The translations under genes and the position numbers were made by a program. A DNA stretch of 64,000 bases from Luteimonas sp. MC1750. GTDB taxonomy: Bacteria > Pseudomonadota > Gammaproteobacteria > Xanthomonadales > Xanthomonadaceae. The notes beneath the pieces are model-generated. The model did not search any database, had not been told where the DNA came from, and saw only the letters and a program-made list of their open reading frames with translations. Position 1 is the first letter of the stretch. Every line of letters starts with the position of its first letter. This document shows positions 24,993-33,047 of this stretch, piece by piece. The stretch is taken from contig NZ_CP067113.1 of the NCBI RefSeq assembly GCF_016615955.1, positions 1,054,001 through 1,118,000 of the forward strand. Direction: 5' to 3'.

Positions 24993-25421
24993 GTGGCTTA
25001 TCGGTCATCTAAGGCAATTGAAGCTGAAATGCGTCGCCTCGAGGCCCTCAAGGGCTTGCTGGACAAGCGCGACGATGAAGTCCCGTCTGCAATCGAAATC
25101 CTGGCCAAGTACCAGTCCGTGATGTCCGACGTCCAGAGGCGTCGAATTGCCAAGATCATCGGTACCACCTCCGATGCCGCGGCCGACGCCGCCCCGGTGG
25201 CCCGGAAGGCTACGAAGAAGTCCGCCAAGAAGGCCGCGAAGAAGGCTGGCTCGAAGGCCAAGGTGCCGGCCAAGTTCCGGCTGGACAGTGGTGAGGAGTG
25301 GTCTGGTCGGGGGCATCCCACCCGCGAGTTCAGGCAGTGGGCCGAAAGTGAGAAAGGCAAGGCGTGGCGGGAGGCTAACCCTGGCCAGAAGTTCCCGCTG
25401 ATTGAGGATGCGGCCGGCTGA
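24993..25421 (+). CDS. H-NS family nucleoid-associated protein
   Basis: The GTG start at 24993 follows GGGAG with 8 bases spacing. The 142-residue protein has an N-terminal helical oligomerisation region (AIEAEMRRLEALKGLLDKR), a long Lys/Ala-rich linker (KATKKSAKKAAKKAGSKAK) and a C-terminal DNA-binding domain (FRLDSGEEWSGRGHPTREFRQW). The W-S/T-G-R-G-x-P core is the AT-hook-like motif of H-NS. Plasmid H-NS proteins commonly silence transferred genes to reduce fitness cost. A hairpin terminator follows. Confidence 0.88.
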   Translation: MAYRSSKAIEAEMRRLEALKGLLDKRDDEVPSAIEILAKYQSVMSDVQRRRIAKIIGTTSDAAADAAPVARKATKKSAKKAAKKAGSKAKVPAKFRLDSGEEWSGRGHPTREFRQWAESEKGKAWREANPGQKFPLIEDAAG

Positions 25422-25438
25422 AACCAAGTCGCAGGGTA

Positions 25439-25454
25439 GGGCGCTTCGGCGCCC
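25439..25454. terminator. Terminator between hns-like and HNH genes
   Basis: GGGCGC-TTCG-GCGCCC followed by TTATCTTTG serves the H-NS-like gene. It abuts the stop of the convergent HNH gene and may act in both directions. Confidence 0.75.
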
Positions 25455-26672
25455 TTATCTTTGTTTGTCCTTGGCCAACTGAGCCTGCGCGGCCAAGTGG
25501 GCTGGATTGGGGTGCTGTTCCTTTTTTGAGGGGAGCCTCAGTGTCTTGCCTTCTAACGCCTCGTACTCCGTGCCACGTAGTACATCGGAGATAGCAATTC
25601 GGAGTTGTTCGCAGATCCACAACAAACCCAGGTCGAACAGGGTGTGGATATCAGATCTGAGCAGAATGCCATTGTCGATACGATGGGTGTGTTCGCCACG
25701 GTAGGGCACGATATGCGCAGCCTCCAGCACCGCCACAGCTGTACAGCCGGTGATTGCGCAGCGTGAGCCGTACGCATCAAGAATTTGCGCCCGGAATGCA
25801 CCTTGTCCCTGTCTTTGGGCAATTGCGGTCAATGTCCATACGCGGGCGTCGTGATCCGACGATACCGGCGGAAGATGTTCAAAAGCCTCTTCCTGGGCTT
25901 GTGCTTCTGCCAGCGCGAGCTCTGAAGTCGGGAGCTGGTAGGCCTCCCATTTTCCGTCGACGCCGGGTCGAAGATCCCAGTGTCCGTGGGTGGCAGCTCG
26001 AAATGGTTCGTAAGTCGTTGCCTTATTCTTGCCACGACGAAAAAGTCTGTCGCGGGGGTGGCCGGAGTCAGTTCGCCAGCTCTTTCGGCTCCTGTCGTAG
26101 TGCCGGCGATTGATATCGTTGACAGTCAGGTGGGCCAGGTTTTCCGCAATGTCTGCGCGGCTGTCGCCAGGGTAGTGTTGGGCAAGCCATGCCTTGATGT
26201 GTGCTGTTGTCGTTGGCGACGGTAGAGCTTCTACCGCCTCAGCAAGATGCCAGTACTTCGCGCCTGTCTTGGCGTAGCGACTGAGGGGGGCTTGCCCCGT
26301 TCGCTCAAAGGCGATCTCGAGTTCGTTCTCCTCCAAGCGGACCACCCAGCCGACGAGCGAAAAATTAGGCTCAAAGTCGTTTTCCGTACGGGATGCGTTC
26401 CCCTCATACACCTGGGTAGCGTCCTCAGCCGTTGCCACCACCACCCTGATCGGAAGACCCTCTTCCATGGCCAGACGCAGGTGGCGGTACAGAACTGACT
26501 TGCCTCCGCGCCACTGAGCAGTGCCGCTCTCATACTTGGTCATGTCCTCATTGAAGGCATGACTCCACAAGCTGACGACCACCTGCCGTGGCTGGTCAGA
26601 CACCGCGGACACTTCCCACGCGGGATGGGCAAGATGGGCCCCGAACTCTCGAAACGCTTCTGTGATACGCAT
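25455..26672 (-). CDS. HNH endonuclease domain protein
   Basis: ATG 26672 is chosen because GGGGGGAAC lies directly upstream. The 405-residue protein has an N-terminal region of unknown fold and a C-terminal HNH domain (about residues 305-365). In that domain CAITG..., LEAAHIVPYRG (His-His pair) and DNGILLRSDIHTLFDLGLL supply the histidine and asparagine metal and catalytic residues. HNH proteins with variable N-terminal modules are often restriction enzymes for modified DNA. It is divergent from a second probable nuclease, with only 70 bases between the starts. Confidence 0.85.
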   Translation of the reverse strand: MRITEAFREFGAHLAHPAWEVSAVSDQPRQVVVSLWSHAFNEDMTKYESGTAQWRGGKSVLYRHLRLAMEEGLPIRVVVATAEDATQVYEGNASRTENDFEPNFSLVGWVVRLEENELEIAFERTGQAPLSRYAKTGAKYWHLAEAVEALPSPTTTAHIKAWLAQHYPGDSRADIAENLAHLTVNDINRRHYDRSRKSWRTDSGHPRDRLFRRGKNKATTYEPFRAATHGHWDLRPGVDGKWEAYQLPTSELALAEAQAQEEAFEHLPPVSSDHDARVWTLTAIAQRQGQGAFRAQILDAYGSRCAITGCTAVAVLEAAHIVPYRGEHTHRIDNGILLRSDIHTLFDLGLLWICEQLRIAISDVLRGTEYEALEGKTLRLPSKKEQHPNPAHLAAQAQLAKDKQR

Positions 26673-26742
26673 GTTCCCCCCTAAGCCCGAGTATGGCCCA
26701 AGTCTGGCGCCCAGAACCACCTGACGGGAGAAGGAAGATCCT

Positions 26743-27705
26743 ATGCATGAGATGGAAGAGAGGTTTCACAGGTTTGCCTTGAAGGTACCGGGCGCTGAGT
26801 CAGTCGACGACATGACCTTGGGCGCTGAGGGCAGGCGTGCGGACTACCTGTGGCGGGGCCGGTCAGTAGTCGTCGAGTTGAAGGTGTTGCGTGGCGACCC
26901 TCAGCTGAAAGTCGATCGACTGTTTGAAGAGTGGGGCAAGAGGGACGATTTCCCAGTCGTGTTCGGGTCAGTTCTCGCCACCAAGGTTCTACAGCACCTG
27001 CCAGATGGGAATGACCTTCTGCTCAAACTCCATCAAACGGTGATGCGGGCAGTGGAGGATGACTTCCGCGCCGCCAGGAGACAGATCAAAAACACCAAGA
27101 AGCTGCTGGGGTTGGATGACCCTATGGGTATCCTCGTGTTGATGAACCCTGACATTGAGGGCTTTGACCCTCTTGATCTCGTACCTGCCATCAGTGTGCT
27201 GATCGAGAAGCGTCAGGAGAGCGGTTGGGCGATCGATGCCGTGTGGTTTCTCTCGGAAGCTCATTTCATGAGTGGCGCCCAACCTTGCCTGTTCATCGAG
27301 AGCAGCAAGATAGACAGATTTGCTTGGGCTGAAGACTTCTCCACTCTCCTCCAGAAAATGTGGGCCGACTTCAACAACAGTCCCTTGATAACGGCGGACG
27401 AGAGCGCACTGAAAACGCTAAAGGTCGAGCGGGCATCCGAGAGGCAGCCACGGCTGCTTTCGCTGGGTGAGTACCGGAAGGCTAAGTATCGAGCCAATCC
27501 CTACCTATCGGGCTTAGATGATGCAGCCCTGAGGAAGTTCGGTCGAGAGGCTATAGAAAAACACATGGAGTACTTCCTCGTCGACGGACCACATCCCCGA
27601 GGAACGACCCCACCCGAACATGTATCTCAGACCTTGGCTGACTTCAAGGAAGAGGCGGCAAACCGCGGGCTGGACATGAGGGATACGTCAGCCGAGCAAA
27701 CCTAG
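26743..27705 (+). CDS. Probable PD-(D/E)XK-type nuclease-like protein
   Basis: The ATG follows AGAAGGAAG. Near residues 28-50 the segment GRRADYLWRGRSVVVELKVLRG matches the D-(X)n-ExK core of PD-(D/E)XK nucleases (D in RADY, then ELK). The remainder is helical, with VVFGSVLATKVLQHLPDG and a long C-terminal part of unknown fold; 320 residues in all. It is divergent from the HNH gene and may form a defence pair with it. The nuclease call rests on a single short motif. Confidence 0.55.
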   Translation: MHEMEERFHRFALKVPGAESVDDMTLGAEGRRADYLWRGRSVVVELKVLRGDPQLKVDRLFEEWGKRDDFPVVFGSVLATKVLQHLPDGNDLLLKLHQTVMRAVEDDFRAARRQIKNTKKLLGLDDPMGILVLMNPDIEGFDPLDLVPAISVLIEKRQESGWAIDAVWFLSEAHFMSGAQPCLFIESSKIDRFAWAEDFSTLLQKMWADFNNSPLITADESALKTLKVERASERQPRLLSLGEYRKAKYRANPYLSGLDDAALRKFGREAIEKHMEYFLVDGPHPRGTTPPEHVSQTLADFKEEAANRGLDMRDTSAEQT

Positions 27706-27728
27706 CGCGAACTAGCCCATGCAACGAA

Positions 27729-27754
27729 GAACCCCCGGATTTCTCCGGGGGTTC
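27729..27754. terminator. Bidirectional hairpin between convergent units
   Basis: A perfect 11-bp stem GAACCCCCGGA / TCCGGGGGTTC with a TTTC loop sits between the probable nuclease gene and the pilus operon, which converge here. Confidence 0.7.
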
Positions 27755-27834
27755 ACCAGGGTTCGATCCTTCCGATTTCCTCTCCACCTGGCAAGAGTTG
27801 ACCGTGGCATCGCTGCCGATGGGTGAATCTTCGC

Positions 27835-28302
27835 TTACAGCGCGGTCAGTGAGAACATGATGGTTCCGGTGTAGGTACCGACGGCGGGCAAGTACCCGCT
27901 ATCAGGGTTGAAGCTCAACCCGTAGTCAAAGTACTGGTACTCACCGGTTCCAACGCCAGGTACGGCCAGGGACGAGTCCCAGATGTCCACACCCAGATCA
28001 CCAGCGGTCAACTCCACCGCCATGGACTGGACGCCGTTGGTGATGTTGAAACGACCAGCCGCATCGGTAGTGGGAGTGGTGATGTTGAAAGCCTGGTCCA
28101 GGTTGCAGCGAACCATCATCTGTTGATAAACGTTGGAGCCAGTCTGTCCGACTGCGAAGGTAACGTCGGTGTCCTGGACTTGAACGATTTCGCATTGCTG
28201 GGGTACGGTTGCCGACACGTTGGCCGTAACGTCGTTTGCGAAAGCGGAAGGGGCGGCAACCATGGCGATTGCAAGAGCGAGGGGGGAAAGAACGTTTTTC
28301 AT
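27835..28302 (-). CDS. Fimbrial subunit of chaperone-usher pilus
   Basis: ATG 28302 (MKNVLSPLALAIAMVAAPSAFA) opens a 21-22-residue signal peptide; an earlier in-frame start would precede it pointlessly. The mature 133 residues have two cysteines (QQCEIVQ, VRCNLD) as in pilins with an internal disulfide, and a beta-rich body ending in GTYTGTIMFSLTAL. That last strand fits the donor-strand pilin fold. The gene is downstream of a usher and chaperone in the same direction, so it is probably the major or tip subunit. The ATCCTCTCAC leader has no clear Shine-Dalgarno. Confidence 0.8.
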   Translation of the reverse strand: MKNVLSPLALAIAMVAAPSAFANDVTANVSATVPQQCEIVQVQDTDVTFAVGQTGSNVYQQMMVRCNLDQAFNITTPTTDAAGRFNITNGVQSMAVELTAGDLGVDIWDSSLAVPGVGTGEYQYFDYGLSFNPDSGYLPAVGTYTGTIMFSLTAL

Positions 28303-28392
28303 GTGAGAGGATAATCCAAGTTGAGGGAAGTTGATCTGGGTATAAGTGCCCATGTGGTGATCAAATTCATTCAAACAGCTTTGGCATATTCG

Positions 28393-30627
28393 TCAAGGCT
28401 GGCACGAAACCACTCCGCCTTGCCCTGGTAGTACCAGTTCGCATATCTGCTCACCTGATCGCAAGGTTGCGTGAGTGGCTGGCTGCTCCAATACCAAAAC
28501 ACCTCGGTCCCCCAAGTAGAAGACCTCCCCGCTGTCGCTTTCAACGATGGCATTCTGGGGCGCATAGGTGTCGCCCAAGCGCACCTCAAATTGGCGCAAT
28601 GAATAGGTCTGGGCTGGGAAAACCGCCTTCGCGCCTCCGCGGCGTGGTGCTACTACCTGCTTCTGGGTGTCCTCCAACTGGATATCGTGTGCCAGCGACT
28701 CCTCATCCAGCAGCACGTTCACCGATGTCAGCGATCCAGTATTTGCCAGCAGTGCGTAGCCGTTCTTGTTCGTTTTCACCGGTGTGGGGTGGTTGGCCCG
28801 GATGCCCACACCCTCTTGCCCTGGAACTTCCACGAGCACGAAAGAGCCTGAAGGCCTGGAATACCCGTGGCCGTTGATGACGCCACCTTCTCCGATCCAA
28901 GCACTGTTTCGATACCGCCCGTTGACCATGAGCTCCCCGTCAAGGGGCTTGCGCACGTCGACAGTCAGTTCGCCCCCGGCCAGCTCGGTCAAGACACTTC
29001 CATACACTTCCTCTCGGCTGCCGGCAGACGCTGCCACCTGATAGCGAATGTCCCGGCCCTGATACGTGGCCACGCCTGTGGTGGAGGCATCCAGCCTTGG
29101 CCCAACGTTAGGCGCACTCCGAGCAGTGAAAGCCGTGCTGCCCCGACGGTCGTTCTCCCAACGTACGCCGACGAACGCCTGGGTGTCGCCAGCGGTCAGG
29201 TCATGGGATACGCCAGCCAACCATGTGGCCCGGTCTCCGCGATAAGTGGCCTGGGCCATGACCTGCCTGAGCCGTCGATCCTCTCCGTAGCGAATGTCGG
29301 AGTAGCCCACCGATCCAGACCACGGTGAGCCGGAGGGGTGGAAGGCCAGCGTCGCCCGAGACTGCTGGCTGACGTCGAAGTTGCGCGGCCGCATATCGGC
29401 AATTTCCCAGTAGTCCTCGGACTTGCGCTGGTGGGACGCTGACACCGACCAGTTGGGGGACTTGCGCTCATACCCCACACGGAAGGCAGAGCCCGACTCG
29501 CCTGTATCTGTCTGGCTTCGCGAGACATCCGCCTGGAGCAGGCCCGCTCCACCCAGGGAAATGGTGTTGTGGACAGTGAGGTTGCGCCCACCTCCATGGG
29601 GGCCGTCGCCGGCTTGAACCGTGGCACCCATCGTCCAGGTATCTGTCAGGCCGCGCCTGCCGGAGGCATGAAGCGCAGTACCTTCATAGCGGTCAGTGTT
29701 GCCCGAGCGCACCGCACCCGCTGACACTCCCCATTCCTTGTCTTGGCGACCAAGCAGGTCAGGGTGGGTGTAGAACTGGTGGGAGATCCGCTGCTGGCGC
29801 CCGAAGGCATCGCTTTGGACGATATCCAAGTTGTTCAAGCCTGGGATGGCCACGGTCGGGGCCAAGTCATAAGGTCCTGGCTCGAGCTCCCCGCGTGCGC
29901 GCCGCTGCTCGTCGACGTACACCTCAGCCGTCGAACGCGTATCGGCCAGCCCACCAATCAGGGGCACGGCCAGCCCCCCGTTTTGCGCCAGATGCCGATC
30001 GGTACCAGCGCGCACGCCCAGCAGATTGACGGGCCCATTCAACGAGTTGGCCGGGGTGAATACATCACCCAGTTGCACTGTCGTTCCTGAGTTGAGGTTG
30101 TCCCGCTGCCAAGTCGTCAGCCCGCGGCGGTACTCGCCTTGGCCGTCGACCCAGTTCGCCTGGCCCGTGGTGGTCAGAACGCCACCACCGAACTGGGTGC
30201 GGGCCACATGGCCCACAGAGACCCTCCGGTCGTTCCCCACGCTTGCCACGGCGACGTCGTAATCCAGGAGCACCCCGCGAGGGGCGGGGGAGACCTCTGT
30301 CGGCACGGCGCGTCGGCGACCCAGCGTCTGTCGAGGCAACATGGCCGGGGGCAGGGTCAACAACACCGCCTGCTGGGACGTGTCGAACTCCACTGCCACA
30401 CCCAATTCTTGGGCCGAAATGCTCTCCTGTCCCTGCATCTGACTGGGCACGATCGCCCCAAGATCCGTCCATTCCGCCGAGGAAAACGCGATTGCGGACG
30501 GGTCCAGTAGTCGTGGCTCGCCATTGACCTCCTTGCCATTGACGATGAGCGCCACGAGGGTTTCTTCGGCATGAACCGAGCCCGGGGCAGCCAACGCCAG
30601 CGCAACAGCCAGAACGAGCCGTTTCAC
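28393..30627 (-). CDS. Outer membrane usher protein
   Basis: This 744-residue protein has a signal peptide (MKRLVLAVALALAAPGSVHA) and the usher layout. An N-terminal chaperone-binding domain is followed by a long beta-barrel (repeated Trp/Gly/Arg strands, e.g. GRRGLTDTWTMGATVQAGDGPHGG in its middle) and C-terminal domains with FPAQTYSLRQFEVRLGD and a Cys pair at the end (ICELVLPGQGGVVSCQP). It is slightly short compared with typical ushers of 800 or more residues. It should assemble and secrete the pilin encoded downstream. The start lies 3 bases after the chaperone stop. Confidence 0.9.
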   Translation of the reverse strand: MKRLVLAVALALAAPGSVHAEETLVALIVNGKEVNGEPRLLDPSAIAFSSAEWTDLGAIVPSQMQGQESISAQELGVAVEFDTSQQAVLLTLPPAMLPRQTLGRRRAVPTEVSPAPRGVLLDYDVAVASVGNDRRVSVGHVARTQFGGGVLTTTGQANWVDGQGEYRRGLTTWQRDNLNSGTTVQLGDVFTPANSLNGPVNLLGVRAGTDRHLAQNGGLAVPLIGGLADTRSTAEVYVDEQRRARGELEPGPYDLAPTVAIPGLNNLDIVQSDAFGRQQRISHQFYTHPDLLGRQDKEWGVSAGAVRSGNTDRYEGTALHASGRRGLTDTWTMGATVQAGDGPHGGGRNLTVHNTISLGGAGLLQADVSRSQTDTGESGSAFRVGYERKSPNWSVSASHQRKSEDYWEIADMRPRNFDVSQQSRATLAFHPSGSPWSGSVGYSDIRYGEDRRLRQVMAQATYRGDRATWLAGVSHDLTAGDTQAFVGVRWENDRRGSTAFTARSAPNVGPRLDASTTGVATYQGRDIRYQVAASAGSREEVYGSVLTELAGGELTVDVRKPLDGELMVNGRYRNSAWIGEGGVINGHGYSRPSGSFVLVEVPGQEGVGIRANHPTPVKTNKNGYALLANTGSLTSVNVLLDEESLAHDIQLEDTQKQVVAPRRGGAKAVFPAQTYSLRQFEVRLGDTYAPQNAIVESDSGEVFYLGDRGVLVLEQPATHATLRSGEQICELVLPGQGGVVSCQP

Positions 30628-30630
30628 GAC

Positions 30631-31272
30631 TCAGTCCAGAGTCAACGTCTGATCGGTCTTGCCCAGCTTGAAGCGAACCGTTGGAGCGGCTTGCTTCATT
30701 GGAAGCAAGACACGCTCACCTGGCAGCAGTAGCAATACAGGGGGCTGCGGGTTGTCGCCGAACACCAAGTCCGAGATCCGCGCTGCGGCAGTCCCCGTGT
30801 TGCGTAGCGTCAGCTGGCCTGCTTGGTAGTCAGCGGAAAGCTTCGAGGCAGCGCCTGGGGGAGTGAACGCCCAAGGCAGCAAAAACTCAGGCTCAATATC
30901 AACCTGCATGCCCTCGATAGCTTCCCCGCTCTTCACACCCGACTCGCGGACGGTGATCAGGTAGACCAACTCACCCGAGGCAGAAGGCGAATTGCGCTTC
31001 CAGCGTACGGCTTGCGTCTTGCCTGGCTCCAACTGAACCAGGGAGGGGTAAAAGGTGATGTCGCTGTTTGGTGTACGGACCTTTTCGCCGTTGGCATCGG
31101 CCGCCCAGGTGTCCACCAGGATCTGATATCTCTTGGCCGATGTGGTGTTGTTCTCCACCCGCAGCACGCCCGTGGTCGCCGACGCGTCCAGGTACTGGGC
31201 CATTGGAGTCAGCCTCATAGCTGAGGCGGGAAGAGAAATTAAAAGAGCTAGAACAAATACAATAAGTTTCAT
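30631..31272 (-). CDS. Periplasmic pilus chaperone
   Basis: The 213-residue product has a signal peptide (MKLIVFVLALLISLPASA) and the immunoglobulin-like chaperone pattern: YPSLVQLEPGKTQAVRWKR (with the conserved Pro and Arg of the subunit-binding edge), then LVYLITVRE, and a second domain. It lacks disulfide cysteines and resembles CsuC-type (archaic) chaperones more than PapD. It is the first gene of the chaperone-usher-pilin operon and lies below a TTGCCA element. Confidence 0.9.
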   Translation of the reverse strand: MKLIVFVLALLISLPASAMRLTPMAQYLDASATTGVLRVENNTTSAKRYQILVDTWAADANGEKVRTPNSDITFYPSLVQLEPGKTQAVRWKRNSPSASGELVYLITVRESGVKSGEAIEGMQVDIEPEFLLPWAFTPPGAASKLSADYQAGQLTLRNTGTAAARISDLVFGDNPQPPVLLLLPGERVLLPMKQAAPTVRFKLGKTDQTLTLD

Positions 31273-31298
31273 GGCCGCAGGAAAAAGGAAGGTTCACC

Positions 31299-31326
31299 AT
31301 CCAAGCAGGAAATATGGATTTGGCAA
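31299..31326 (-). promoter_or_regulatory. TTGCCA-N16 promoter element (copy 7), pilus operon
   Basis: GGTTGCCAAATCCATAT on the minus strand (TTGCCA 31326-31321), 16 bp, TTGGAT (31304-31299). TTCTGCG and ATCGCAAG boxes lie upstream, in the region shared with the divergent copy 8. Confidence 0.65.
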
Positions 31327-31397
31327 CCTTCTGGCTTGCGATATATAACGCAGAACAAGAACAACAAGACTTGCGAATGAAAACGAGCTAAAAGCTA

Positions 31398-31425
31398 TTG
31401 CCAAAACCACAAGAGCGACTACGAT
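31398..31425 (+). promoter_or_regulatory. TTGCCA-N16 promoter element (copy 8), ankyrin cluster 2
   Basis: ATTGCCAAAACCAC (TTGCCA 31398-31403), 16 bp, TACGAT (31420-31425). The ATG at 31432 begins 7 bases after the -10, so the mRNA may be leaderless. Copies 7 and 8 are divergent, 72 bp apart. Confidence 0.7.
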
Positions 31426-31431
31426 GTGGAT

Positions 31432-31899
31432 ATGGATCAACACATCGAAATCTTCCGGAAAATGCTGGCCATCAGCACTTTGATGGGTGTGAGTTTGCCG
31501 CTGGTCGACGACTCCTCTCCGTCCTTCAAGCTGCTCGACGCAACTGGGGTGCTTCCGCACCTGACAGGACGGGTATTGGATGAGAAGCGCGCAAAGGCAT
31601 TGTCGGCCGACGGCCACACGAGTGGGTCGGATTTCCTCCAAGGCAGCTCCGGGTATTATCTGAAAGCCGATATCATCGGGCGCACGGGATCAGGGCGGGT
31701 GTGCCGGGCTCTCGTATCAAGGGTCCAGCAGCTTGACCCAGATGTCGGCTCCGCGTGTCGGGCAGCACTACTGACCGATGGCAAGGACGGCATGTTCGAA
31801 GTGCTTCAAAGCACGGTGCGCCGAGCTGATCTGAATTCCCTGGCCCAGCAGCAAGTTCACTTGCCGGCTCAACCTCGCAGCTATGGGAGGGCGATGTGA
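31432..31899 (+). CDS. First gene of ankyrin cluster 2, short tail
   Basis: ATG 31432 (MDQHIEIFRKMLAIS) is placed at the predicted transcription start; GTG 31426 would overlap the -10 box. The 155-residue protein is mostly helical with LTGRVLDEKRAKALSADGHTSGSDF in the middle and no ankyrin repeat. It ends in SYGRAM, a short form of the shared tail, encoded so that GGGAGG and the coupled GTG of the next gene follow. Confidence 0.65.
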   Translation: MDQHIEIFRKMLAISTLMGVSLPLVDDSSPSFKLLDATGVLPHLTGRVLDEKRAKALSADGHTSGSDFLQGSSGYYLKADIIGRTGSGRVCRALVSRVQQLDPDVGSACRAALLTDGKDGMFEVLQSTVRRADLNSLAQQQVHLPAQPRSYGRAM

Positions 31900-33047
31900 G
31901 CACGCCGAAAGAACTCATAGCGGCCCACCCGCATCTGACCCCCATGGGCGGCAAAGCCGACAGTCTCACGCTCGCCGCAAAGAACCTGCGTGCCGAGCTC
32001 AAACATGTCGGCATCACGGCTTCGGTGAAGACGAGCCGTTTTGCCGGCGGCAATTCCATTGATGTGAAAGTTCTAGATCAAGAGAAGGTCGATCAGGTCG
32101 GCAAACTCGCGCATAAGTATCGGGTGGATGACTACTCATACACGCCGTGGACGAAGACTTTCGGCGGTTCAAGATTCACCGGGGCAGACCTGGCCCAGGG
32201 CGAGGACCGCGAAAAGCTTTTGGGTACATACAAGGCCCCGCCTAAAAAGGAGATGCCCCTGGCCGAAAAGCATCTGAGGTTCATGACAGGAATTCAGCGA
32301 GGCACTGTCAGCACGGTTTCCCGGTATGTGGAGGATTTCAAGGGAGACGATGAGAAGATGGGTCGAGCCTGGTGGGCCGCTACTCAGAATGTAAACAAAT
32401 CCGGTTCTGGCCAAGGCGTCTTGGGCGTCTTGGTTCAAAAAGGTGGTTTTGACCCCAACGAGCCCACGGGAGTAACCGATACTTCTGCTCTACATCTGGT
32501 GGTCAGAACTCCCGACGTGGCAAAGATCCTGCTTGATGCTGGCGCCGACCCCAATGCGGTGGCAGGAATGGGTCGTACCCCGCTCCACTTCGCTGCCCAG
32601 CGTGGAAATTCACAGACGGTTGAGTACTTACTCCAAGCCGGCGCGAACCCAAACGCCCGCGATCATCAGGGGCACACGGCATTGATAGAGTGCATGCTTG
32701 ATATGAGAAGGACTGGGGCAGACAACGACCGGATCGTGAGCTCATTGCTTGATGCCGGAGCTGACCCCAATATTCAGCAAAAGGAGGGTAGGACAGCTCT
32801 GTTCCTGGCCAGCTCACCCGAAATTGCCCAGGCGCTCGTTGCAGCAGGTGGGGATCCCACAATCAAGGACAACTCAGGGCAAAGAGCAGATAACTGCCCT
32901 TCCGTTCCCCACGAAGTCAAAGCTGTATATCGCCAAGAGTTGTTAGCTAAGGTGGCCAAAGCCTCACGCAACGCCGATGCCGCAGACCTGGCCACACCCG
33001 AGGATGCCTTGGCTACCAGGCAAGCAAAGTATGGGAGGGCGATGTGA
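31896..33047 (+). CDS. Ankyrin-repeat protein with conserved C-terminal tail
   Basis: The GTG start at 31896 overlaps the previous stop. The 383-residue product has an N-terminal domain of unknown fold (residues 1-170, with ITASVKTSRFAGGNSIDVKVLD). About five ankyrin repeats follow (residues 185-345): GVTDTSALHLVVRTPD, GRTPLHFAAQRGNSQTVEYLLQAGANPNARD, GHTALIECML, GADPNIQQKEGRTALFLASS. The tail is DLATPEDALATRQAKYGRAM. The N-terminal part could be the active module and the repeats the target-binding part. Confidence 0.88.
   Translation: MSTPKELIAAHPHLTPMGGKADSLTLAAKNLRAELKHVGITASVKTSRFAGGNSIDVKVLDQEKVDQVGKLAHKYRVDDYSYTPWTKTFGGSRFTGADLAQGEDREKLLGTYKAPPKKEMPLAEKHLRFMTGIQRGTVSTVSRYVEDFKGDDEKMGRAWWAATQNVNKSGSGQGVLGVLVQKGGFDPNEPTGVTDTSALHLVVRTPDVAKILLDAGADPNAVAGMGRTPLHFAAQRGNSQTVEYLLQAGANPNARDHQGHTALIECMLDMRRTGADNDRIVSSLLDAGADPNIQQKEGRTALFLASSPEIAQALVAAGGDPTIKDNSGQRADNCPSVPHEVKAVYRQELLAKVAKASRNADAADLATPEDALATRQAKYGRAM

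Noticed and set aside
30681..31300. Several open frames opposite or shifted to the chaperone gene
   Set aside because: The chaperone frame has a signal peptide and family motifs; the others are shadows.
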